9,841 nt of DNA, taken from contig JAAELZ010000168.1 in NCBI GenBank assembly GCA_024226105.1, positions 1-9,841 of the forward strand. The letters are read 5' to 3'. This DNA is from Pseudomonadota bacterium (lineage in GTDB: Bacteria; Pseudomonadota; Gammaproteobacteria; Arenicellales; Poriferihabitantaceae). The position numbers were made by a program, and so were the translations under genes. The notes beneath the pieces were generated by a model. The model saw nothing but the letters and a program-made list of their open reading frames with translations. It ran no database searches and was not told the origin of the DNA. Shown one piece after another: positions 1 through 6,654 of this stretch. Every line of letters begins with the position of its first letter. Within the stretch, counting starts at the first letter, position 1.

Positions 1-239
1 ACCGCCTGCGGCTCTTTTACCTTGATGATCATCTCTGCTTTTGCAAAGATTTCCTCTGGTGTTGCGATAATGGTTGCGCCGGCCTGATGATAATCATCGT
101 CGCTAGCACCGATACCGACACCGGCATTGGTCTGCACCAGCACATCGTGCCCGTGATGCACCATCTCGCGAACGCTGGCGGGGGTCATCCCGACGCGATA
201 TTCGTGGTTTTTAATCTCTTTTGGGACACCGATCAACAT
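1..239 (-). CDS. ald: Alanine dehydrogenase, N-terminal part (runs off the left edge)
   Basis: This is the first 79 codons of an NAD-dependent alanine dehydrogenase, which interconverts L-alanine and pyruvate plus ammonia in the cytoplasm. Read on the minus strand, the protein opens with MLIGVPKEIKNHEYRVGMTP, the signature N-terminus of the family. Arg15 and Lys75 (in VKEP), the family's pyruvate-carboxylate-binding residues, are both present at their usual positions. The NAD-binding domain lies outside the window. The start is the ATG at 237-239, with a purine-rich AAGAGA about 8-10 bases upstream. The gene is divergent from the EamA permease. Near flavoproteins that attack amino acids, it may recycle pyruvate and ammonia or deaminate alanine; that link is inference. 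The close relative NAD(P) transhydrogenase alpha is less likely because the N-terminus matches alanine dehydrogenase so well. Confidence 0.9.
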   Translation of the reverse strand, partial: MLIGVPKEIKNHEYRVGMTPASVREMVHHGHDVLVQTNAGVGIGASDDDYHQAGATIIATPEEIFAKAEMIIKVKEPQA

Positions 240-260
240 ATCTATAATCTCTTAAGTCTT

Positions 261-271
261 GCCAATTTGGC
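261..271. repeat. Small palindrome GCCAA-T-TTGGC in the ald leader
   Basis: Five-base arms flank a single central T, 21 bases before the ald start. Part of it (AATTTGGCG, 264-272) recurs as a direct copy at 310-318, 46 bases away. It may be an operator half-site set or an mRNA hairpin in the ald leader, but it is short enough to occur by chance. Confidence 0.35.
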
Positions 272-318
272 GGTTAGTATGAACGCGCTATGCGGAGGGT
301 GAATGTAGGAATTTGGCG

Positions 319-474
319 ATGATTTATATAGTACCAGCGCATGGCAATTTATAATGCCAGATAGGATAGTGAGCTGACACTTGCCCCCTTGATACCGTTT
401 CGGGTATCAATACCATCTACCACAGGGTTCCGTATGAATACCTCATCGCGGTGTATGATTTATCTATATAGTAC
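319..474 (+). repeat. Pair of direct repeats flanking the palindromic centre of the divergent region
   Basis: ATGATTTATATAGTAC at 319-334 reappears at 455-474 as the same sequence with four extra bases (TCTA) inserted after ATGATTTA. The two copies are 136 bases apart and bracket the inverted repeat at 389-410. The second copy lies 38 bases before the EamA gene start. They could be paired regulator sites or two promoter -10 regions; I cannot tell which from sequence alone. Confidence 0.45.
389..414. promoter_or_regulatory. Stacked inverted repeats, candidate operator
   Basis: TTGATACC (389-396) and GGTATCAA (403-410) form perfect eight-base arms around a six-base centre. The right arm also pairs with the next bases, because GGTAT-CA-ATACC (403-414) is a second palindrome. 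The unit GATACC therefore occurs as three alternating half-sites. There is no T-run on either strand, so a terminator is unlikely. Its position midway between two divergent promoters fits a binding site for a dimeric or oligomeric regulator such as an Lrp/AsnC- or GntR-type protein; the family is a guess. Confidence 0.5.
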
Positions 475-512
475 AGGCCAACACCCGGCATAAAGTATTC
501 TACAGAAAAGCA

Positions 513-1487
513 ATGACCACCACTCCCGAGCCGAACATAAAACTTGGCATTAGCTACTCCTTTATATCGCTGGTCCTGCTTGGGTTTATGCCGGTAATTT
601 CTAACAGCCGCCCCGGGGAGCTGAATGCACTTAACTTCGCGCTGTATCTATCTGTCTGGCAGCTAATCTGCTCTTTACCCCTGGTATTTGCAGAATTACG
701 CCTGAAAAGCCCCGGCATTTTTACCGCCAACCTGCCCGAAAATACTCAGAAAAGAACCATCATCATTATTATGCTGACGGGTCTCATTTTTGGTATTTCA
801 ACCTATGTATATGTGCTCTCGGTCGAAAAAGCAGGAACGGTAAGTGCTGCGATCGCCATCCAGGCCTATCCATTATTCGCCATTTTGTGGGAAACAATTT
901 TCCTGAATCGACGCAAGAGTGCCCTGGAACTCGCATTCACCGTACTGCTTATCATCTCACTCTACTATCTCGCCACGGGTGGTACCTGGGAGATTAAGGG
1001 AATTTCACCCTGGTTTGTTTTTGCGCTGGGATTACCCCTTCTGTGGAGCATCGCGCACGTCATTGTGAAGGAGGTACTCGACAAAACCCCCATCACCCCC
1101 GCACAGGTTACTTTTTTCAGGGTGCTGATTTCCTCTTTTGTTTTGTTTTTTATCGCGCTACTGATAAACGGCCCGGAAAGTGTGTTTGCAGGTTTTGGAA
1201 ATTCTGTCTTCCAGCAATTTGCACTGCTGATGGGCTTCGTTTATTACCTGGAACTAATAGCCTGGTTTTACGCGGTCAAGCATGTGGATGTATCGGTCGC
1301 GAGCTCAATTACAACGCCCTGGCCCGCAGTAACCATGGTGCTTGCCGTTATATTTCTGCAAGAAAAAATAGCGGCTTATCAGGTATTCTCAATGCTGCTG
1401 GTCGCTATCAGCATTTACGGCCTTTTATACGCCGGAAAAATAAAACGGGCGGCCCGGCATAGTGCAAAGCTTAACGAAGGCTTCTGA
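513..1487 (+). CDS. EamA/DMT-superfamily inner-membrane permease
   Basis: A 324-residue integral membrane protein of the drug/metabolite transporter superfamily, whose members move amino acids, nucleobases or other small metabolites across the inner membrane, often outward. I count ten hydrophobic helices, near residues 10-30, 39-60, 82-103, 107-130, 137-154, 165-186, 197-219, 232-255, 259-282 and 289-308, in the usual two five-helix EamA repeats. The basic tail KIKRAARHSAK should face the cytoplasm. Typical family features include the helix-four AAIAIQAYPLFAILWE and, in the second half, SSITTPWPAVTMVLAVIFLQE. The start ATG has only a weak purine-rich stretch (AGAAAAG) upstream. The gene is divergent from ald and converges on the flavoprotein gene with 14 bases between stops. 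Substrate cannot be read from sequence; an amino acid or amine linked to the neighbouring enzymes is a reasonable guess. Confidence 0.88.
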   Translation: MTTTPEPNIKLGISYSFISLVLLGFMPVISNSRPGELNALNFALYLSVWQLICSLPLVFAELRLKSPGIFTANLPENTQKRTIIIIMLTGLIFGISTYVYVLSVEKAGTVSAAIAIQAYPLFAILWETIFLNRRKSALELAFTVLLIISLYYLATGGTWEIKGISPWFVFALGLPLLWSIAHVIVKEVLDKTPITPAQVTFFRVLISSFVLFFIALLINGPESVFAGFGNSVFQQFALLMGFVYYLELIAWFYAVKHVDVSVASSITTPWPAVTMVLAVIFLQEKIAAYQVFSMLLVAISIYGLLYAGKIKRAARHSAKLNEGF

Positions 1488-1501
1488 AGGGGCCAATCCA
1501 T

Positions 1502-2662
1502 TCATGCAAACCCCGGTAAACGCTCCAACCCAAACGGCTTCAGCATCACCGGCACTTCGTCCTCTGCAATAAGTTCCGCCATCAGGCTTCCCAGGGCAGG
1601 CGCCAGGGTAATCCCACTGTGAGTGGCAATAACAAATACCCCTTCCGCGCCCGGCAACGCACCCGCAATCGATTTACCGTCTTCCGGATACGCGCGTATC
1701 CCAACAGACAAAGCACAATCATCAAGACATTCGGGGCCCACGAAGCCCGGCACCAAATCTTGCAAACGTTGTAGCAGGCCTCTGGCCAGGGAGCGCAAAT
1801 GTCCGGGTGAGTGATCTTCCAGCACCTGCCCGTCTGTATCGTCCGAGGCCAGACGCAAGCCTCCACCCTGCTCAGGAAAAACATGGAACTCGCCACCGCT
1901 GTCGGTATACACCAGGTGCCTCACCAATCCCGCTTCTACTTCCGGGGTAGACACCAGAAAGCCGGGCACTTTGTTTACCGGAAAGCGTGTGGCAAACCCA
2001 TCGTATCCCGTGAGTTTGCCTAGAACTTCGGGCGTATCCGGCCCCGCTGCCAGCAGGATACGCGAGGTTTCGATCATGCCCTGATCCGTTTTAAGCCCTC
2101 TGACATTGCCTTCATCATCGGCATCAATTTCCAGGGCAGAACAGTTTTCCAATACCTGCCCGCCCATTTGCCTGAGTTGATCTACCATAAAGCGCGCGAA
2201 CTTCGGTGCATCAAGGCTTTTATCACTCGGCGTCAGCAGGCCTTCGGTATCATCCGCAAAGACCATATTCGGTTCCAGCGCCTCTAGTTCGGCCAGCTCC
2301 AGCCACCTACAGGGGTAACCGAGCCCTTCAAGCACTCGCGCCTGATCCTGCATCACCGTATATGACGCCTTATCCGAGCGTCGCACTGTGCCGATCGCAC
2401 CCGTACCACCCAACCCCAGTTTATCGGCACCAAACTCTTTGGCCAGCATCTCATACATCTGAACCCCCTTAGCGTTCAGCTGATGATAAGCCACGTCCGA
2501 GGTTTTGGTGGACGCGTTAATCCAGCTAAAGTTGCGGGCAGTAGTACCCCCGCCAATCGCCTGCTTCTCTACAAGGCTGACCGATAGCCCTTTTTTTTCC
2601 AGATACCAGGCAGCGGTACAGCCTATTATGCCGCCGCCAACCACCACTACATCAACTGCCAT
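1502..2662 (-). CDS. FAD-dependent amino-acid oxidoreductase (DAO family, DadA/glycine-oxidase type)
   Basis: A flavoprotein of about 386 residues that probably oxidises the C-N bond of an amino acid (D-amino acid, glycine, sarcosine or similar), passing electrons to oxygen or the respiratory chain. The Rossmann FAD motif GGGIIG lies at residues 9-14, preceded by a run of valines. The C-terminal FAD-closing region has GIRAYPEDGKSIAG and then THSGITLAPALGSLMAELI near residues 347-365, as expected for the DAO fold. Three in-frame starts are possible: GTG at 2713, ATG at 2701 and ATG at 2662. I chose 2662 because it has GGAG six bases upstream and puts the FAD motif at the very N-terminus, as usual. 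The ATG at 2701 has a GGTGGGG upstream and is the main alternative. The gene lies between a convergent permease and a divergent dimethylglycine-dehydrogenase-type gene. The exact substrate is unknown. Confidence 0.85.
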   Translation of the reverse strand: MAVDVVVVGGGIIGCTAAWYLEKKGLSVSLVEKQAIGGGTTARNFSWINASTKTSDVAYHQLNAKGVQMYEMLAKEFGADKLGLGGTGAIGTVRRSDKASYTVMQDQARVLEGLGYPCRWLELAELEALEPNMVFADDTEGLLTPSDKSLDAPKFARFMVDQLRQMGGQVLENCSALEIDADDEGNVRGLKTDQGMIETSRILLAAGPDTPEVLGKLTGYDGFATRFPVNKVPGFLVSTPEVEAGLVRHLVYTDSGGEFHVFPEQGGGLRLASDDTDGQVLEDHSPGHLRSLARGLLQRLQDLVPGFVGPECLDDCALSVGIRAYPEDGKSIAGALPGAEGVFVIATHSGITLAPALGSLMAELIAEDEVPVMLKPFGLERLPGFA

Positions 2663-2969
2663 ACCAGGCTCCGTAATATTTTGTTCTAAGGATACCGCCA
2701 TACTATACCCCACCAGGAGGTTTTGTTTTCGCCCCTATTTGCTTTCAAAAACAGGAACTCTCTGCACTCTGTCAAATGACATACTCACGAAATCGGGAAA
2801 TGGCGTTTTAACTGGCCGTGTCCAATATTAAATCACTACAGCCCATCTGACCAGATAGACCAGACATGTAACTGGTATTGACAATATCTGCAGACTGGCC
2901 CAACGACGCCGCAGAAACCAGTGCTAGACTAGCGCGACGCACACTCTAACTCGACAATACAGGTACTTT
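2663..2969. promoter_or_regulatory. Divergent control region between the two flavoprotein genes
   Basis: About 300 bases with no convincing gene; the first 39-51 bases may instead belong to a longer flavoprotein reading frame. A perfect TTGACA occurs on the minus strand (2775-2770), facing the 1502-2662 gene, and another on the plus strand (2878-2883), facing the 2970 gene. Neither has a good -10 box at 16-18 bases. On the plus strand TGCTAGACT (2922-2930) looks like a weak extended -10. The AGGAGG at 2715-2720 on the plus strand has no start codon after it and is not used. AGGT at 2961-2964 is a modest ribosome site for the next gene. Confidence 0.4.
2845..2895. repeat. Repeated ATCTG/CAGA inverted-repeat motifs
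   Basis: ATCTG-AC-CAGAT (2845-2856) is a 12-base palindrome. GACCAGA occurs at 2849-2855 and again at 2858-2864, nine bases on. TCTGCAGA (2887-2894), preceded by A, repeats the same half-site without the spacer. The second motif follows directly after the plus-strand TTGACA at 2878-2883. This arrangement suggests a regulator site near the promoter of the 2970 gene, but the motifs are short. Confidence 0.35.
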
Positions 2970-5429
2970 ATGAACTCACCTCTTCCCTCCCGTGCATCGG
3001 CCATCATCATCGGTGGTGGCGTCATTGGCACCAGTGTCGCTTATCATCTGGCAAAACTGGGTTGGCAGGACGTTGTCCTGCTCGAACGTAAGCAATTTAG
3101 CTGCGGCACAACCTGGCACGCAGCAGGTTTGGTCGGTACCATGCGCGCCAATGAAACCCATGCACGCCTGTGTGAGTATTCGATGTCTTTACTACCTGAA
3201 CTGGAAAAAGAAACCGGGCAGTCCACCGGATTTAGACGAGTCGGTTCGCTCAGCATTGCGCATTCACAGGCCCGCTTTGAGGAACTAAAGCGCGTGGCCG
3301 CAATGAACAATGCCTTTGGTGTGACACAGGTTGATATCGTCAGCCCCGAAGAAGCTGTCGAACGTTATCCTTTGCTCAATCCGGAGGGTTTGCTGGGCGC
3401 TAGCTGGGTTGCACAGGATGGTACCGCCAGCCCGATCGACACCACCATGGCTTTCATGAAAGGCGCGCGTCTGCACGGTGCAAAATGCCTCGAAGGCATT
3501 TGCGTTACCGGGATCCAGTCCGAGGGCGGTAAAGTTACGGGTGTAACTACCGATCAGGGCGATATTCAGGCCGATTTTGTGGTCAACTGTGGTGGGCTCT
3601 GGGGTCGAAAAATAGGCCAGATGGCAGGCGTGAAAGTACCACTGCACGCCTGTGAGCACTACTACGCAGTCACCGAAAAATTACCGGGCCTGCCCGATAC
3701 CCTGCCCGTTTTGCGGGACTACGATAAAAGTGCCTACTATCGTGAAGATGCGGGCAGCATCATGGTTGGTGCATTTGAGAAAAAAGCGGTTCCCTGGGGG
3801 CAAAATGGCATTCCGGAAGATTTTTGTTTCGATGAGCTCGAAGGCCACATGGAAGAGCAGCTCATGCCCGTACTCGAAGATGCCATGCTGCGCGTTCCTC
3901 TTTTGCAGGAAGCAGGCTGGCGAACGTTTTTCTGTGGTCCGGAAAGTTTTACCCCGGATGATCAGTTTCATCTTGGCGAAGCACCCGAGCTTAAAAACTT
4001 TTATGTTGCCTGTGGCCTGAATTCCGTTGGCATTCAAACCTCCGGCGGCCTGGGCTGGGCGCTGGCGGAATGGATGGAACACGGCCAACCTACCATGGAT
4101 TTGTGGAGCAATGATATCCGTCGTATGTTTCCGGTACAGAACACCCAACATTATTTACAGGACCGAGTCAGCGAAACACTGGGGCTGTTATATGAGAATC
4201 ACTATCCTTTCCGCCAGTATGAAAGTGCCAGGAACGTACGCCATTCTCCCATTCATGAACGCCTTGAGTCACTCAATGCCTGCTTTGGTGAAACCGCCGG
4301 CTGGGAACGACCAAACTGGTTTGCCCCTGAAGGCGTAGAGCCGGTTTACGAATACAGTTTTGGCAAGCAGAACTGGTTTGAATATTCGGCCGACGAGCAC
4401 CGGGCCGCGCGAGAGAATGTGGTGATGTTTGACCAGAGCGGCTTTTCCAAATACCAGGTTGAAGGGCGTGATGCCTGTGCCAGCCTGCAACACATTAGCA
4501 GTGCCAACATCGACGTACCACCCGGAAAAGTCGTATACACCCACTGGCTGAATGAAAAAGGCGGTATTGAATCTGATTTGACGGTCACGCGAATTACCGA
4601 GACACTGTTCTGGGTCATCAGTGCCACCGCCACCACACACAAAGACCTGCACTGGTTAAAGCAACATATTCCGGCAGAGGCGCATTGCTGTGTAACCGAT
4701 GTCACCAATAGCTGGGCGGTGTTTGGAATGATGGGCCCGAATAGCCGGGAGCTGTTGAAAGAGGTGCTGAAAATTGACTTATCAACTGAAGCCTTCCCGT
4801 TTGGCAGCTGGCAGGATGTTGAGGTCGGTTCGGCGATTGGCCGTGCTTTTCGCGTATCGTTCGTGGGCGAACTGGGCTGGGAGCTGTATATTCCGGTCGA
4901 CCAGGCGCGCCATGCCTTTGATTACCTGTGGCAGGCCGGCAAGCCATTTAACTTAAAACCGGCAGGTTTACACGCGCTCGATTCGTGCCGTCTCGAAAAG
5001 AAATTCGTGCATTTCGGGCACGATGTCGCCAATGAAGATACTCCGCTGGAAGCGGGCCTCGGGTTTGTCTGTGATATGAATAAAGCGGGCGGTTTTATCG
5101 GCCGTGAAGCCATCGCAGAGCAGAAGGAAACTAAAAGCTGGATGAAAAAACGCCTGGTGCAGTTCCTGCTGCAGGATCCCGAAGCCATGCTCTATCATCA
5201 CGAGCCGATATTGCAGGACGGCAAATTAGTCGGGCATTTAACCTCTGGAAACTATGGTCATACTCTGGGGGGTTCGGTTGGACTGGGTTATGTTTACAGT
5301 GAAAACCCCATCGACAAAACCACGCTTGAGAATAGCCAGTTTGAAATCGATGTTGCCGGGGTGCGTATTCCCGCTAAAGCCAGCCTCAGTGCGATGTACG
5401 ATCCGCGTGCGGAGAGGATGAGGTCTTAA
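2970..5429 (+). CDS. Dimethylglycine/sarcosine dehydrogenase-type FAD enzyme fused to a GcvT-like folate domain
   Basis: An 819-residue two-part enzyme. The first half (about 1-370) is a DAO-type FAD domain with GGGVIG at 15-20 and CGTTWHAAGL at 45-54. His50 aligns with the histidine that holds FAD covalently in mammalian dimethylglycine dehydrogenase. A short central domain (about 370-425) leads into a GcvT-like aminomethyltransferase domain (about 430-705) with FDQSGFSKYQVEGRDA at 487-502, Asp536 in GGIESDLTVTRI, and VGELGWELYIP at 632-642. The C-terminal barrel (about 725-812) carries GHLTSGNYGHTLGG. Relatives oxidatively demethylate dimethylglycine or sarcosine and transfer the one-carbon unit to tetrahydrofolate, electrons going to electron-transfer flavoprotein. 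The length is normal for the family. It ends in tandem stop codons (5427-5432). Which N-methylated substrate it uses cannot be decided here. Confidence 0.88.
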   Translation: MNSPLPSRASAIIIGGGVIGTSVAYHLAKLGWQDVVLLERKQFSCGTTWHAAGLVGTMRANETHARLCEYSMSLLPELEKETGQSTGFRRVGSLSIAHSQARFEELKRVAAMNNAFGVTQVDIVSPEEAVERYPLLNPEGLLGASWVAQDGTASPIDTTMAFMKGARLHGAKCLEGICVTGIQSEGGKVTGVTTDQGDIQADFVVNCGGLWGRKIGQMAGVKVPLHACEHYYAVTEKLPGLPDTLPVLRDYDKSAYYREDAGSIMVGAFEKKAVPWGQNGIPEDFCFDELEGHMEEQLMPVLEDAMLRVPLLQEAGWRTFFCGPESFTPDDQFHLGEAPELKNFYVACGLNSVGIQTSGGLGWALAEWMEHGQPTMDLWSNDIRRMFPVQNTQHYLQDRVSETLGLLYENHYPFRQYESARNVRHSPIHERLESLNACFGETAGWERPNWFAPEGVEPVYEYSFGKQNWFEYSADEHRAARENVVMFDQSGFSKYQVEGRDACASLQHISSANIDVPPGKVVYTHWLNEKGGIESDLTVTRITETLFWVISATATTHKDLHWLKQHIPAEAHCCVTDVTNSWAVFGMMGPNSRELLKEVLKIDLSTEAFPFGSWQDVEVGSAIGRAFRVSFVGELGWELYIPVDQARHAFDYLWQAGKPFNLKPAGLHALDSCRLEKKFVHFGHDVANEDTPLEAGLGFVCDMNKAGGFIGREAIAEQKETKSWMKKRLVQFLLQDPEAMLYHHEPILQDGKLVGHLTSGNYGHTLGGSVGLGYVYSENPIDKTTLENSQFEIDVAGVRIPAKASLSAMYDPRAERMRS

Positions 5430-5503
5430 TAAGCGTCACCCCACTAAAGAGGATAGATTAAATATTTCTTACTATTTGCTGTAATTAAATTAGGTAGATT
5501 AAT

Positions 5504-5532
5504 TTGACCTTATTTGATTAAATCTCTTTAAG
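5504..5532 (+). promoter_or_regulatory. Candidate sigma-70-type promoter for the sdh-like operon
   Basis: TTGACC (5504-5509, five of six to the -35 consensus) is followed after 17 bases by TTTAAG (5527-5532, four of six to the -10). The spacer is AT-rich. Transcription would begin near 5539-5541, giving a leader of nearly 50 bases before the ATG at 5588. This is the best promoter match in the window but has not been tested. Confidence 0.5.
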
Positions 5533-5535
5533 AGA
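5523..5535. promoter_or_regulatory. Perfect palindrome TCTCTT-T-AAGAGA over the predicted -10 box
   Basis: Six-base arms surround a single central T, and the palindrome overlaps the -10 element of the candidate promoter. A protein bound here would block RNA polymerase, so it is a candidate repressor operator. It directly abuts the GATTAAATC palindrome (5516-5524), sharing two bases with it. Confidence 0.45.
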
Positions 5536-5587
5536 CACAATCAGCGAACGCCTCATCGGTTGCCGGACCGTTAGCGAAGAAATATAA

Positions 5588-6316
5588 ATGGCCAAATTAG
5601 ACAAGTTCATCAATGTGCAAATCTGGCGCGGTGATGCTTCTGGCGGTTTTTACCAGAACTATGAAGTACCCGCACTGAAAAGCCAGACCGTACTGGACGT
5701 CGTTAGCTGGATTCAACGAAATCTGGATCCCGGCCTCAGCTATCGTTTTGCCTGCCGGGTTGGAATGTGCGGTTCCTGCGCCATGACCGTCAATGGAAAG
5801 CCGCGCTGGACCTGCCGCTCGCATGTTTCAACGGTTATGGATGGTGATACGCTCACCATTGAGCCGCTGCGTAACCTGCCGGTAATCAAGGACCTGGCCT
5901 GCGACTTAACGCCCTTCTTTGATAAATGGACCGGTGCGAAAGGACAATTTGTTCCCAGCTCAACGCGTCATGACCCATTACCCCTTATACGCCCCGAAAG
6001 CAAAAAACGCCGTGAAGCAAGCGCGGGCATTGAATGCATCAACTGCGCCGTGTGTTACGCCGCCTGCGATGTGGTTGAACAGAATGCCAGCTACCTTGGC
6101 CCCGCCGCCCTCAACCGTGCCTGGACCCTGATAAACGACGAACGCGATGCCGGGCAGCTTGAGCGCTTGCGTGCCGTGACCTCACAGGGGGGCTGTCAAA
6201 ACTGTCACTCACAACAAGGCTGTACCGAGCATTGCCCGAATGCCTTGAACCCTACGCGCGCTATCGCCGGCTTAAAAAGAACGGCAACGGTCGCCACACT
6301 GAAAGGGCAACTATAG
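5588..6316 (+). CDS. SdhB/FrdB-type iron-sulfur subunit of the dehydrogenase complex
   Basis: A 242-residue electron-transfer subunit of the succinate dehydrogenase/fumarate reductase family, expected to sit on the cytoplasmic side of the inner membrane between flavoprotein and quinone. The [2Fe-2S] ligands are Cys56, Cys61, Cys64 and Cys76. The ferredoxin-like half has Cys150, Cys153, Cys156 and Cys160, then Cys206, Cys212 and Cys216 in CHSQQGCTEHCPNALNPTRA, enough for the usual [4Fe-4S] and [3Fe-4S] clusters. An extra Cys203 is present. CINCAVCYAAC resembles FrdB, while CHS and LNPTRAI resemble SdhB. The Pro that usually follows Cys160 is Asp, and the Trp pair used by E. coli SdhB near the quinone is absent. 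Length is normal. The stop TAG overlaps the GTG start of the next gene by one base. I read it as a divergent paralogue rather than the housekeeping subunit. Confidence 0.88.
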   Translation: MAKLDKFINVQIWRGDASGGFYQNYEVPALKSQTVLDVVSWIQRNLDPGLSYRFACRVGMCGSCAMTVNGKPRWTCRSHVSTVMDGDTLTIEPLRNLPVIKDLACDLTPFFDKWTGAKGQFVPSSTRHDPLPLIRPESKKRREASAGIECINCAVCYAACDVVEQNASYLGPAALNRAWTLINDERDAGQLERLRAVTSQGGCQNCHSQQGCTEHCPNALNPTRAIAGLKRTATVATLKGQL

Positions 6317-6654
6317 TGGCCGTATTGAATTTTCGCCTGTATATGGCACAGCGCCTGAGCGCGATGATCATGGCACCTCTGGTTTTGCTGCATCTGGGGG
6401 TTATGATATACGCGGTTCAAAACGGTCTGGATTCGGCTGAAATCCTCAACCGTACACGCGGCAGCGTGTTCTGGGGGTTCAGCTATGGATTATTCGTTTT
6501 GGCAGTGGCCGTCCACGCCGCCATTGGCCTGCGCGTCATTGCCTATGAATGGTTCGGACGAAGCGGAACACAGCTCAATGTGATCACCACAGCGGTCGCC
6601 GCGGTTTTGCTGGCAATGGGCTGGCGTGCCGTATACGCCGTGGTGATCGCATGA
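6316..6654 (+). CDS. SdhD-like membrane anchor subunit
   Basis: A 112-residue hydrophobic protein with three predicted membrane helices (about 16-35, 50-72 and 88-110). It looks like the small anchor of succinate dehydrogenase: QRLSA at 12-16 in the first helix entry and His67 in HAAIGLR, which aligns with the heme-ligating His71 of E. coli SdhD. I chose the GTG at 6316, which overlaps the upstream stop (TAGTG) and has AAGGG eight bases before it; an ATG-initiated reading from 6232 would lie deep inside the iron-sulfur gene. Glu78 and Trp79 stand where E. coli SdhD has Asp82 and the quinone-contacting Tyr83. Its stop overlaps the next start as ATGA. Confidence 0.8.
   Translation: MAVLNFRLYMAQRLSAMIMAPLVLLHLGVMIYAVQNGLDSAEILNRTRGSVFWGFSYGLFVLAVAVHAAIGLRVIAYEWFGRSGTQLNVITTAVAAVLLAMGWRAVYAVVIA

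Larger units (their letters stand above)
240..512. promoter_or_regulatory. Divergent control region between ald and the EamA permease gene
   Basis: This stretch of 273 bases holds no credible gene and must contain the promoters of both divergent genes. It is AT-rich around 319-334 and 455-474. On the plus strand TATGAT (454-459) is a five-of-six match to a -10 box, but I see no convincing -35 at the right distance. On the minus strand TTGCCA (347-342) resembles a -35 box, but its -10 partner is poor. Several short inverted and direct repeats, listed separately, look like operator sites for a local regulator. No terminator or riboswitch fold is apparent. Confidence 0.55.
5430..5587 (+). promoter_or_regulatory. 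AT-rich leader and promoter region of the dehydrogenase/hydro-lyase operon
   Basis: There are 158 bases between the stop of the folate-domain enzyme and the first operon gene. The first 110 are strikingly AT-rich compared with the surrounding genes; the last 45 are ordinary leader. GATTAA occurs three times (5456-5461, 5497-5502, 5516-5521), the last inside the palindrome GATT-A-AATC (5516-5524). No terminator hairpin with a T-run follows the upstream gene, so some read-through is possible. The ribosome site (GCGAAGAA, 5573-5580) is weak. The region probably drives the six downstream genes as one transcript. Confidence 0.5.

Noticed and set aside
87..302. A 71-codon plus-strand frame at the left edge
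   Set aside because: Most of it is antisense to the start of the well-supported alanine dehydrogenase gene, and it has no ribosome site or known domain.
389..410. Inverted repeat considered as a Rho-independent terminator
   Set aside because: The arms are AT-containing, no T-run follows on either strand, and it lies upstream of both divergent genes, where a terminator makes little sense.
1488..1501. Possible shared terminator between the convergent permease and oxidase genes
   Set aside because: The 14-base gap and its flanks contain no stem-loop with a T-run on either strand.
3681..4151. A 156-codon minus-strand open frame inside the dimethylglycine-dehydrogenase-type gene
   Set aside because: The plus-strand protein is continuous and conserved across this stretch, and the antisense frame shows no family resemblance.
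6232..6315. Upstream extension of the SdhD-like gene to an ATG at 6232
   Set aside because: It would overlap the iron-sulfur gene by 84 bases and add a highly basic non-family N-terminus; the GTG at 6316 has a good ribosome site and the normal start for the family.
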